Positions 31,701 to 39,223 of a stretch of 64,000 nucleotides of DNA are shown here, piece by piece. A program made the position numbers and the translations under genes. The notes under the pieces are model-generated. The model was given only the letters and a program-made list of their open reading frames with translations. It had not been told where the DNA came from and ran no database searches. The stretch lies in NCBI RefSeq assembly GCF_015706575.1, contig NW_024037050.1:4712001-4776000 (forward strand), written 5' to 3'. Numbering within the stretch: the stretch's first letter is position 1; the number at the start of each line of letters is the position of its first letter. This DNA is from Patiria miniata (lineage: Eukaryota > Echinodermata > Asteroidea > Valvatida > Asterinidae).

Positions 31701-34482
31701 TTTTTTTCAGACTGACATTTTTGTTCATTGCCAATGAGTTTTTCATATTAATTGGGACTTTACTGGACTCATCCTACTTTTGACTTTTTTCTCCCAGGAA
31801 ATCGTTGCGTTTCTGGAACGCAGCCTTCTTCGACGCAGTCCACCAGGAGAGGAAACAGCGTCAGCCAGACGATCAGGTCAACTGGCGTCACCTGTCCACG
31901 GAGGAACGAGAGGACACCGAGATCCTGAATGAGAATATCACCTTTGGCCAGCTGGCTACGTTCCTTCACAACATGATGGAGCTGGAGCTGTCCAGGGTGA
32001 TGTGCCAGGAGTTCCTCGACAAGATGGCCACCATCGGCAACCTCAGCTCAGGTCTGTTGCGTGTCTGCCCCAGTGTTGTACCCAAGACCTTTGCCTGAGT
32101 CTGTTAACCCTTCGCGCAGCGAGCGGACGGCAAAAGTCCCCACATTTTCCAAATATGGGCATTTTTGTTTTTTTCAGTGGGCCAATTAGGCCAAGCTTCC
32201 ATGTAATCCTCACCCCCACTATACACCACAAGCCTGTAGACTCCCATTGGCCAGACCCTAGCCACTCCGGAGTAAGGAGTGTTGAAAGACAGAAGGCAAG
32301 ATGGCGGCTCATGCCTTTGTGCAGTAATTGGAGATCTTAGTGGCCAACCCCTAAGTGCCGCCGATCTCTTTGTGTCAACCCCTCGTGCTGCCCAGAGCTC
32401 AGACAGGTTGTAAACAATCCCGGACAATGTGAATGACCTATATCTTGTGCATGTCCAGGCATGCCAGGGTTATCGACCTAGAAACACGTGTGGTGATAAA
32501 ATTCTCCCCGTGGCCATTCCGCGTAAAGTTTTTGGGTTTGAAGCTCGAAAGGTTAATAGACTTGAATATCAGATTGTGTAACAGGAATCAAGTCAAGGTT
32601 ACTTCGCAGAATGAGCACCTCAAATGAACAAATGAGCTGACATAGATATGCAAGGAGCATACAGAATTTTGCAAGCAGACTCAGACTAAAGCCAGAGTCC
32701 TTTTGCAAATTCTGACATTTTCAGTACACCCTTTTTTTCCTTCAACTACAGTACAGTAAACTCCGGCTAAGTCGGCACTCTCGGGACCCGAGAATTTGTG
32801 ATGGCTAACGCGAATGCCGATATCTGCTGTAAGTCGTCATTTTGCCGACTTACATGAATGATCTTTTGCACACATGATTCATTGCACTAATTGGCTTCGA
32901 TTTACCCTGGATTATCTCCTTAATACTTGAGTTGAATCCAGCAAATTAATCCTCAAATTGTATCATCACGTTTGGGGTATTGATAGTGGAGACCATGATA
33001 CATATGTACGTGCACAGTAACAAATTAAATTTTGACTGCAGCGAATTGACTGCAGCAGTAGTCATTCAATAAGATGACCCCCAAAATGGACAGAGCGCAT
33101 GCGTACAGCCTAGAGGGGGTACTGGTATTGATATGCTCACGATGCATATGCGATGTATGCAGTAGGACACCCTTTTTCGACACTGATGCATGCAGCGATC
33201 ACGGGGCGTGTGAAACCACTTTTCACTCGACACTTTGCCAACCGCAGTACAGGTAGTTGATGTCAATGCGTGATTTGTTGAATGCCGACTTACACAAAGG
33301 ATTTTGTAACGCTTTTTATGGGAAGGGGACCGAGAGTAACACGACGACTTGAGCGAAATGGCGACTTATAAAAGCCGACTTAGATATAAAACATTCAATG
33401 GAAATGCATTACGGACAATCGGTACTTTAGTCAGACGGCCGACTTGAGCGATTTGACGAGTTGTACGATGTCGGTTTAGCCGGAGTTTACTGTACTCAGC
33501 TTGCTAGCCGCAATCACAATCCCAAATACACAAACGATTCTGTCTAGTTAATCAGGTTTAATTCTTGTTTAGGGTTTCATTATATTTGATGGGCATGGGA
33601 AAGAACTCAACCTGAAGAGTGTTCTCTTCACTTTAAGAGCCTGTGCGGTTGTAAAGTAAATCATGTGTTGACATTACCACCTGTGTGCACATTTGGGTAT
33701 AATATAAATGGAGCATTTATAAAGCGCTTTTAACAGAGATCAAAGCGCTGTTCAAAACTACAAAACTACAAATCTACAAATAAACAAGGCAAAAACAAAA
33801 CAAAAAACTTAATTTAAGAATAACTCAAGGGAACCAGGGGATAATGAGAGGAAAAGATAAAGGTGAATTGACTTCAAGAAACAGATGCGTTTTGAGCGAT
33901 TTCCTGAAGGTGATGATTGACGATGCAAGTCGGATGTGTTGAGGGATCTTGTTCCACTCCCTAGGGCCAGCAATCAAGAAAGCTTTGTCACCTGTGGTTT
34001 TAGTGTTAATAGGAACATGTAATCGGGAAGTGTCTGTTGAAGACCTAAGCCCCGCCCTACCTGATTGATACAAAAAGAGTAAATCGGTCAGGTAGGAAGG
34101 AGCCAGACAGTGTTGTGTTTTGTAAACGTATAGAATTAATTTGAAAAGAATACGTGATTCAATCTGCAGCCAATGTAATTGATGCAGGAGCGGTGAGGCC
34201 TCAGTAGAAAGGTGAAGGTTTGATGTAAAAAGGTAACATAAAACTTAGAGAATTTATTCTCACTTTGATCAAAATTTCTGATATGTTGAACGGAATTTTT
34301 TAAACTTGAATTTTTACTTTGGATCTTTTTCAAACTCAGATCAAAAGGAACTCATTCAGAGCAATATCAGCAACCACTTCCACATAGACAGGGAGGAAAA
34401 CACCCGGAATAAGAAACATCAGAGACCGTTTAACAAACTGAGTTTCATGAAGCGCAAGGTCGGACGTGAGGCAGTTGCATGA
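15937..34482 (+). CDS. KIAA0513: KIAA0513-like protein, seven coding exons
   Basis: Seven coding exons (15937-16706, 24158-24206, 28147-28265, 29726-29802, 30977-31046, 31798-32051, 34340-34482) join without a frame break into 1482 nt, 493 residues plus TGA. All six introns have GT...AG ends. Recognisable blocks of the KIAA0513 family run in order: [72 protein letters not shown] and IGNL. From memory, human KIAA0513 is about 411 residues, cytoplasmic and brain-enriched, of unproven biochemical function, reported to bind KIBRA and HAX1, and its core resembles the SBF2 domain of MTMR5/13. Two differences from my recollection of the vertebrate protein: the ~100-residue linker between the MNMCFTFYH and DQPIW blocks is only about a dozen residues here, and the N-terminus is a long acidic, Ser/Gln-rich, probably disordered region. 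Identity is strong; exact ends and alternative exons are unconfirmed. Confidence 0.88.
17340..17706. mobile_element. AGGCC/A-rich foldback MITE, copy 1
   Basis: Inverted ends: AGGCCACAAAAAAAAAGTCT then CCGGTTTCTGGTCTGGTATG on the left, CATACCAGAAACCGGAGACT...TTTGGGCCTTA on the right. Long poly-A tracts lie just inside. Related to 27674-28053, which shares the CAAAAAAAAA-GTC-GGT-TCTGGTC order and the GCGCGCGTCG patch. Confidence 0.7.
18140..18253 (-). pseudogene. LINE reverse transcriptase fragment, downstream part
   Basis: Minus-strand reading [18 protein letters not shown] followed by HCY continues the RT palm from the fragment at 18779-18925. The catalytic YADD region is frameshifted. CR1/L2-like. 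Confidence 0.7.
18254..18778 (-). mobile_element. 5'-truncated CR1/L2-like LINE 3' end, nested insertion
   Basis: Minus strand: a frame [18 protein letters not shown], then [20 protein letters not shown] and ...[12 protein letters not shown], a stop, a 3' UTR and an (AAAT)n tail (18254-18280). This is the C-terminal 'thumb' segment of Jockey-superfamily reverse transcriptases. It interrupts a second LINE fragment exactly between GGATCA and GTCTTAGG, that is between the S and V of its PQGS-VLGP motif. Confidence 0.75.
18779..18925 (-). pseudogene. LINE reverse transcriptase fragment, upstream part
   Basis: Minus-strand frame [17 protein letters not shown]...GWRVPQGS is the RT fingers/palm region (WF-SYL-NR, GVPQGS). 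Upstream (18935-19010) is a 38 bp tandem duplication of AATATGCGGAATCTTGTTGA-type sequence that breaks the frame. Confidence 0.75.
20225..20782. mobile_element. Possible MITE with TAAAGGAAACATGCA termini
   Basis: TTAAAGGAAACATGCAGTGG near 20225 is answered by the inverted GTTGCATGTTCCCTTAAAC near 20765. Similar in style to the TTAAAGGGAA family. No clear target duplication; boundaries tentative. Confidence 0.4.
24158..24206 (+). CDS. KIAA0513: KIAA0513-like coding exon 2 (49 nt)
   Basis: Short exon between acceptor TTGCCTCCAG and donor CGG/gtgagt. Taking the two leftover bases from the previous exon it reads [17 protein letters not shown] and ends in phase 0. The NAKFGEYCR part is the conserved KFGEYC block of the family, so the exon is supported by homology as well as splice sites. 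Confidence 0.85.
24549..25081. mobile_element. TTAAAGGGAA foldback MITE, copy 2
   Basis: In intron 2. Starts TTAAAGGGAATATACAACAT and ends ATGTACATTCCCTTTAA. The central palindrome (about 24714-24742) is degenerate: CCAACAGTGGTTGGCTGACC then CACCGTTGG. Confidence 0.75.
26488..27018. mobile_element. TTAAAGGGAA foldback MITE, copy 3, with perfect central palindrome
   Basis: In intron 2, same orientation as copy 2. Ends TTAAAGGGAAGATACAACAT and GTTGTACATTCCCTTTAA. A perfect 38 bp palindrome at 26637-26674 consists of TTTTTCCAACGCTGGTCGG and its complement. Confidence 0.78.
27604..28122. mobile_element. AGGCC/A-rich foldback MITE, copy 2, inside a 70 bp direct repeat
   Basis: Inverted ends GGCCAAAAAAAAAATAAGTC / ...GACCGAATATTTTTTTTTTTCGCC frame the core (27674-28053). 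Each side is flanked by the same ~70 bp block, TAAAATAAGGGTCTTAACTT...TTATTTTA (27604-27673 and 28054-28122), far longer than a normal target duplication. It ends only 24 bp before coding exon 3. Confidence 0.7.
28147..28265 (+). CDS. KIAA0513: KIAA0513-like coding exon 3
   Basis: Acceptor TTTGTTTGCAG, donor TTTGA/gtgagt, 119 nt, phase 0 in and phase 2 out. It encodes the most conserved block, beginning [15 protein letters not shown] and continuing through [14 protein letters not shown], equivalent to the vertebrate REWFARYVSAQR...TFYRLVQSFAVVLFE segment. Confidence 0.9.
28385..28660 (+). repeat. tRNA-derived SINE, 5'-truncated copy (intron 3)
   Basis: Begins in the B box region (GGGTTCGAGTCCCAG) and shares the body CTTAAGCAAGACACTTAACC, GATGGGACATAAAGCCGTAG and GTAAAAGAACCCAGTAACAC with the fuller copy at 29850. 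The A-box half is missing or unrecognisable. Confidence 0.7.
29220..29253. other. Stem-loop AGTAATGGCCC...GGGCCATTACT in intron 3
   Basis: 11 bp perfect inverted arms around a 12 nt loop (TTGCCTTCGCTC). Probably part of a dispersed repeat; a GGAGACATCC/GGATGTCTCC inverted pair lies on the right (29290-29495). Confidence 0.45.
29726..29802 (+). CDS. KIAA0513: KIAA0513-like coding exon 4
   Basis: Acceptor TTTTACAG, donor GAAG/gtaatt, 77 nt. With the leftover GA of exon 3 it reads [20 protein letters not shown] and then FYHEHE, the conserved DDF-P-K-LM-MCFTYYH block. A tRNA-derived SINE starts only about 45 bp beyond the donor. Confidence 0.88.
29850..30115 (+). repeat. tRNA-derived SINE, near-complete copy (intron 4)
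   Basis: A box TGGCCTAGCGGTTAAGAGCA and B box GGGTTCGAGCCCG mark a tRNA(Leu)-like head. The conserved body CCTTAAGCAAGGCACTTAAC, TCGGATGGGACGTTGAGCCG follows, then GTAAAAGAACCCAGTAACAC and a 3' end. This central body is widespread in SINEs of marine invertebrates and fishes (family knowledge; exact name not assigned). Confidence 0.78.
30977..31046 (+). CDS. KIAA0513: KIAA0513-like coding exon 5 (70 nt)
   Basis: A long pyrimidine tract leads to acceptor GGCAAG, and the donor is ATATG/gtgggt. In phase the exon reads [20 protein letters not shown] followed by QPI and the first two bases of a Trp codon completed by exon 6. The [12 protein letters not shown] string matches the vertebrate YLYTHL-QQPIW block. 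It has no start codon, so it is visible only by spliced reading. Confidence 0.82.
31173..31520 (+). repeat. tRNA-derived SINE with (ATT)n tail, plus copy (intron 5)
   Basis: Head GGTGGCTTGTGCGTAAAGTG with B box GGTTTGAGTCCTGG. The body includes AAACACTTTCGATCTCAGGC and GGCCGGCAGCCATAGGCGCC, ending GATTAGCCTCCCAAAT(TATT)n. A second copy in the opposite orientation is at 34706-35030. Confidence 0.8.
31798..32051 (+). CDS. KIAA0513: KIAA0513-like coding exon 6
   Basis: Acceptor TTTTCTCCCAG, donor CTCAG/gtctgt, 254 nt. It encodes [20 protein letters not shown], then an Arg/Gln/Asp-rich stretch, [14 protein letters not shown], and [16 protein letters not shown]. The first and last blocks are near matches to the vertebrate protein; the vertebrate segment between them is longer. 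This is the strongest single piece of homology in the window. Confidence 0.92.
32754..33492. mobile_element. pogo/Tigger-like MITE, 739 bp, TA target duplication
   Basis: In intron 6. Left end CAGTAAACTCCGGCTAAGTC is inverted at the right as ...TTAGCCGGAGTTTACTG, and both sides carry TA. CAGTA-starting ends with TA duplication are the Tc1/mariner-pogo pattern. Several internal GCCGACTTA-like words repeat. No transposase frame. Confidence 0.8.
33690..34075 (-). pseudogene. CR1/L2-like LINE 3' fragment (intron 6)
   Basis: Minus-strand frame with [16 protein letters not shown], then [20 protein letters not shown] and [10 protein letters not shown], the C-terminal end of a Jockey-superfamily RT ORF, followed by a stop and a 3' UTR containing AAGCGCTTTATAAATGCTCC. 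Different family from the 18.2 kb element. Confidence 0.75.
34340..34482 (+). CDS. KIAA0513: KIAA0513-like terminal coding exon 7
   Basis: Acceptor TTTTTCAAACTCAG at 34339. Joined to the single leftover base of exon 6 it continues IGNLSSG with [20 protein letters not shown], followed by a basic tail, and stops at TGA 34480-34482. Position and the D-Q-K-L pattern fit the vertebrate C-terminus (EEQYKLLSDHIEQ), but the tail is about 30 residues longer and basic. Homology here is weak, so an alternative last exon remains possible. Confidence 0.65.
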
Positions 34483-34681
34483 AGTAGCGTGTACAGACTG
34501 CAAGGGCAGTAAGACTACCACGGAGTCTGAGGCCATTCAGGTTTGTGGAGCTTTCTTGGCCACAGGAAAGGGAGCGGAGCTGAGCTGGAAATGAGTTGTG
34601 CAATCAAGGAACAAGATGTCATGCGCTTGCGATTCATGATAGGGTGGTCACAATAGACAGGTTGCCATAGGAGGTGGCCAC

Positions 34682-34687
34682 AATAAA
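34682..34687 (+). promoter_or_regulatory. Candidate polyadenylation signal AATAAA
   Basis: The first AATAAA after the stop codon lies 200 nt downstream. Cleavage 15-25 nt further on would fall at the edge of the inverted SINE at 34706. Position only; no transcript evidence. Confidence 0.4.
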
Positions 34688-34705
34688 GAGGTTTTATGCA
34701 TGTTA

Positions 34706-35030
34706 TAATAATAATAATTTGGGAGGCTAATCATCCTTACTCGCAGCTGGGATGCTGAATTGCGAAGGACCCGGCTACAACGTGGTCGGGCCGCTGGCAC
34801 GTAAAGGCACCTATGGCTGCCGGCCACACCGGCTCATATATGACCACGGAGCACAGCCTGAGATCGAAAGTGTTTGATTTTTCCAGAGGGAGGAAAACGG
34901 GAGGGCCCGGAGAAAAATCCTGGTGGCACAGGAGAGAGCCAACACACAACTCTACTCACATGTGATCCGCGGCCAGGATTCGAACCGTGGTCACCTTGGT
35001 GAGAGGCGAGCGCTTTACCTACCTACCTAA
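34706..35030 (-). repeat. tRNA-derived SINE with (ATT)n tail, minus copy
   Basis: Inverted copy of 31173-31520; the (ATT)n tail abuts the candidate poly(A) region of the gene. Head GGTGACCACGGTTCGAATCC has the better B box. Confidence 0.8.
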
Positions 35031-35777
35031 GTCCTACGCATGGTGTAAGTTACGCACTGGTTCGTGAAATGTGCTACTGGACAGAATGCATATTGCGATT
35101 GGCATGTGCACAAAATGGGAGTCTTAAGGCTTGTCAAAACAGGCTTCTAAAGCTATAACTACATGTACATGTATGTCTATTGTCGGCATGTTCCCATGTT
35201 TATGTACCATGTAGTTGACCAAGACCCAGACAAAACCTCTAGACAGAAAACTTGGATGCGACCGTTTCTTTATGTACATTGTAGGTTTACATGAGTAACT
35301 TTGTTGTTTTTTTCCGTTAAAGGATCCAAGACATGATTTTTACAATGGGAACATATTTGGTGAAAATATCAGTTTCTCTGAAATTTATGAAAACGTTTTT
35401 GGTAAAAGTTTTGTAAAGTTTGTTTCCTGACAACTGAGGGGGCTATTGTGGCAATGTCATTTACAAGGCACACACACGTCAGTTTAGGGGTTTTTGTTCA
35501 AATTGTGAATCCAACAATTAACTCACGGAAAACATTGGTGCTTAAAGTTTGCTCATTGATCTTCCTGTCATGTACTGAAACTACAATGAATCACCAAAAA
35601 AACCCACAAAATTTACCACAAAAACAAACAAACAAACAAACAAATCTTGCTTCTTTTTTATTTCGGGATAGCTTTGACACTGAATTTTCTGCCTTGAATA
35701 GAGTTGTGGCCATCCATGGTTTCCTATATTTCTACACATACATGTAGTCAGTGGTTTTTTACTTTTATTCATGTAAA
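35031..35777. other. Intergenic, no recognised feature
   Basis: AT-rich, with (CAAA)n at 35620-35645. No supported gene or repeat ends. Confidence 0.5.
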
Positions 35778-36264
35778 CTCTTTCAGTGCCAAAGTCGTAC
35801 ATGTACGAGGTGTATTTGTTAGTTCGAAATCGCCAACCTCGTACATGTACGAGGTAATGTTCGTACTTACTATTGCCAAACCTTGTACATGTACGAGGTA
35901 GAGTAAGCATGTTATCACAAGGGGGCGCTCTCGCTCTTTCTAATAATATCATTTTCATTCAGTTACGATCTGTATTTATTTGTTTCATTCGAGTTCTTGC
36001 GAGAGGGCGCAGCACTGACACTCGTATTTTCTGCAAAAAGTGTGGAATTCCCCTGTGTGCAGGACAGTGTTTCAGGGTGTAGCACTATGTATGTGACTAC
36101 TATTGACTTTCCAATATACATGTACCAAGGATATACCAGAGAGCAACAACAACAAATTTAGTGAGTAAAACTTATTTACTTTTTTGTTTACAGAATTTGG
36201 AACAATTAACAAAAACGCTCGAAGTTGGCGTTAAACTTTTCAAATTTCGCAGGCACTGAAAGAG
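35778..36264. mobile_element. piggyBac-like MITE, 487 bp, with three palindromes
   Basis: Ends CTCTTTCAGTGCC and its inverse GGCACTGAAAGAG; flanks TAAA (left) and TTAA (right), one change from a TTAA duplication as in piggyBac elements. Near the left end a palindrome occurs three times: 35791-35811 (imperfect), 35836-35855 (perfect ACCTCGTACATGTACGAGGT) and 35880-35900 (one mismatch). No transposase. Confidence 0.72.
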
Positions 36265-36869
36265 TTAAGTAAACTGCAATAAGTGTGGTTATGTTAAGAA
36301 AAGACTCCCATGTTAAAACCAGTAGAGGACTAATAACAGTTCAAAGAAATTAAGGAAAGAATGATACCTATAAATAGTCCTCTCGATGTTTTGCAAGCAA
36401 AAGGAATTGATTGGACAGATTTTCAGACATGTTTGTGTAGAATTATACAATAACTCACCTGTAAAAAAAAATGTATTAAAAGTGTATAAGGTTTAGTAAC
36501 TTATGACTGTGTTTAACAACTACATACGTCTACAGCAATATTTATATTATGGTTATGGTTTACATGTATATTAACTAAAAACGCTTATTAAATTGTCATT
36601 TGTAAAATTTCTCATTACATGTATTTAGTAACTAATACAAATGGGAATATGTGTAGAATTATACTATTGCGTTTCAACTCTCTTTTTGAAAATATATTTA
36701 TTAAAAAAGGGCATTGTTTAAAACGTGTCACTGATGCTGAGAGGTATTAAAATGATGCCATTTGAAGGACATTCAACTCTTCTTTTTTTGTTAATAATTC
36801 CTTGTAAACTTGTAAAATGCTAACATTTCCGTCCCTTTATTTTTGTAAGGATAATATAACATTCCTTGT

Positions 36870-37066
36870 AATAAGCCTTTTCGGAGTTCCAACTGCGCGC
36901 ATTCATAACCTGTGATAACGCACATTGTTTGTCTCCAATGCCCTTTGACAGTACCCACAATGCACAAACACCCTTTTTGAGCGATGATGTCAAAGGCCAT
37001 TTGAGACAAACAATGCGCGTTGTCACAGGTGATGAATGCGCAGTTGGAACTCCGAAAAGGCTTATT
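36870..37066. mobile_element. Foldback element, ~197 bp
   Basis: Left arm AATAAGCCTTTTCGGAGTTC through ...TGCCCTTTGAC pairs with right arm GTCAAAGGCC... through GGAACTCCGAAAAGGCTTATT, arms of about 80 bp with few mismatches and a ~35 nt loop. A MITE; the transcript would form a long hairpin. Confidence 0.75.
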
Positions 37067-38305
37067 CTGTTGTGAAACAGACGCATGCAAATTTACAACA
37101 CATGTATAACTGCAATATCTTTGTAGCCTTGTTGTACCGGTATGTACATGTATGTAATGAACATAAAATGTAATACCTATTCAGGAACTATTGTTCGTGG
37201 ACCAAAATGTCTTTAAAGGGTTGAGATACTATACGTGGTATACGTAGAAACATTAATTTTAAGTAATATTTTTTTTTGAGCAAAACAAACTTAGCTGACC
37301 AAAATTGGGTCGAGAGTTGCCTTTAAATAGAAAACTCAAAACTTTGAAGGGAAATTGACACACAAGGAAACTAAAGTCTTTTAAAAAAAGTGACAATACA
37401 GCAATATGTGAATTGATCAAACAGATAACTTGGGTTTCCTCTGGAAAAGGAACTGCAGATGTGGATGTGGGCTTTTGTAACAAATGTTGATTTATTTAAT
37501 TGTTTTTAATTTGGAAGCAAATTTTTCTTTTTAACTCAGTTTAAAAAAAAATCTCAATGAATATAATTTGCGTATTCGAATGTTGGATATTTTAACAGGA
37601 ATCTAGCTTGGTGCATTTTGTGGACTGCATGTTTTATGTTATTTGATCGTTTATTATAAACTCACAGTGTTTACTCTTGATTTTATTTTACTAATTTGTG
37701 ATGTTTATTTTTAGTTAAGAAAAATTTGACATGATATTTTAGCAAAAACTATTTCCCTGCATAAGAATATTATTGCTTTGCATGTGAAATTTAACTGTAG
37801 GTCAGTTTCGCAAAAATAAGCAAAATGTTCATGAAATTAATATTGGTTTCATAACACTAAGATTTTTCTGTTTCAATTTATTCAATTATTTTTCTTGCCA
37901 GCATTGTTGTAAAAGTCAGCCAGATAAGTATTTATTGAACTGTAATATAAATAAGTCACCACTTGCGTCAGTGAAAGTAGTCTTAGTTCAAGAGGTGGTT
38001 ATTTTTTATCAACAGCCACTACAGGTTAGCAAGTTAACGATCCCTTGAGCAACAGTTGAGCATGTATCGAAAATGCATGTTTGTCTTGAAGAAAGTCTAT
38101 ATTGAAAGCAAAAACCAACTTTGGATTCAGTTTCAGTCAAATTGTAGCCATGACGGAATGCATTGCAGCCATCTTATTGTGTTGTTATTGGCCTTGCATA
38201 ATTTATCTAGAGCTTTCGGGAGTTGACCAATCCGAGCAGTTAACAAAAGAATATCTTGTGTCCATTGGATTCTGCTAGATCCGGTTGCATGAGACAAGCT
38301 TCCGT
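37067..38305. other. Intergenic, no recognised feature
   Basis: AT-rich DNA without convincing ORFs, repeat ends or RNA genes. Confidence 0.5.
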
Positions 38306-38306
38306 G

Positions 38307-38512
38307 AAATGGGCCATCCAGTAAGCACCGCCCCATGGTGTTCTGACCAATCACAACCTTGATTTATGTCCGACGTGCGTGCACAAAAGTTCGACATGCG
38401 TGCACGCACGTATTATGCGCGCGGCAGGAAAATGCAGTGTGGCATTGGATATGAGCACGTGTTAATTTGCCCACGTGCGCAGTGGGCGGGGCTTACTGGA
38501 TCGGTCCATTTT
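38307..38512. mobile_element. Small inverted-repeat element
   Basis: AATGGGCCATCCAGTAAGCA at the left returns inverted as GGGGCTTACTGGATCGGTCC at the right, ~27 bp arms with a few mismatches. The interior has repeated CGTGCGTGCAC words. The target duplication is not clear. Confidence 0.55.
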
Positions 38513-39223
38513 AAAGAGACATTAATTTGAAAACAAGGAAACCAGCTTTCATTCAGTATTTATTGAACCTCAGTAATCTTGTACATAAAGTTTTGAAACT
38601 TGTGTTCTTTTATTTATACAGTATTAACTTTATGTGAAATTTTGTGGTAGTTTATTTTTATGAATATTAACACATGCTTCTGGTGACGCATCTTTAACTG
38701 TCTTTTGGAAGTACATAAAGGCCACTTTACTTGACATGAAAACAAAAGTAAATTTCATTCCATGACACTGTGATTTTATGTTTCATTTGCTGTTATACCC
38801 AAATGCAATTTATTCTGCTTTGAAATCTGTTGCAGTATGAATCAAAGTTTAATTTGTCTGTGATGAAGTGGACTTTGTGGTTTCTACATGTTATTTTAAA
38901 AATATAACTGGCTTTGAAATGATAATTTTCTGAAATGATAATGGCGATATAATCCAACAAGCAATAAACTTGCTGCTCACATTGCTACAAACCGTTTTGG
39001 TCCTGTCTGTTATATTGGTGTTGACCCTTTATATCAGGTAATGCATTTGATCACTCAAAAGGTTGTTTTACAAGTTCATTCTCAAATCTGGCATGTCCCT
39101 GACTCAATTTCAAAAAGGTTTTATTAGTTTTACTCATTTGGTAAACACCAATTTGGACATGATTGGCCTACCAGGGTTAACTTGAAATGTTACTTGTCCT
39201 TCATAGACCTTATGCATATCGGC

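Larger units (their letters stand above)
32052..34339 (+). other. Intron 6 of the KIAA0513-like gene
   Basis: Donor gtctgt, acceptor aaactcag. Contains the pogo-like MITE and the LINE fragment. 32100-32430 has mixed-frame ORFs without recognisable content. Confidence 0.65.

Noticed and set aside
32043..32427. ORFs of 89-112 aa after exon 6
   Set aside because: The real splice donor is at 32051 and the conserved protein continues at 34340. These frames are intronic read-through and shadows.
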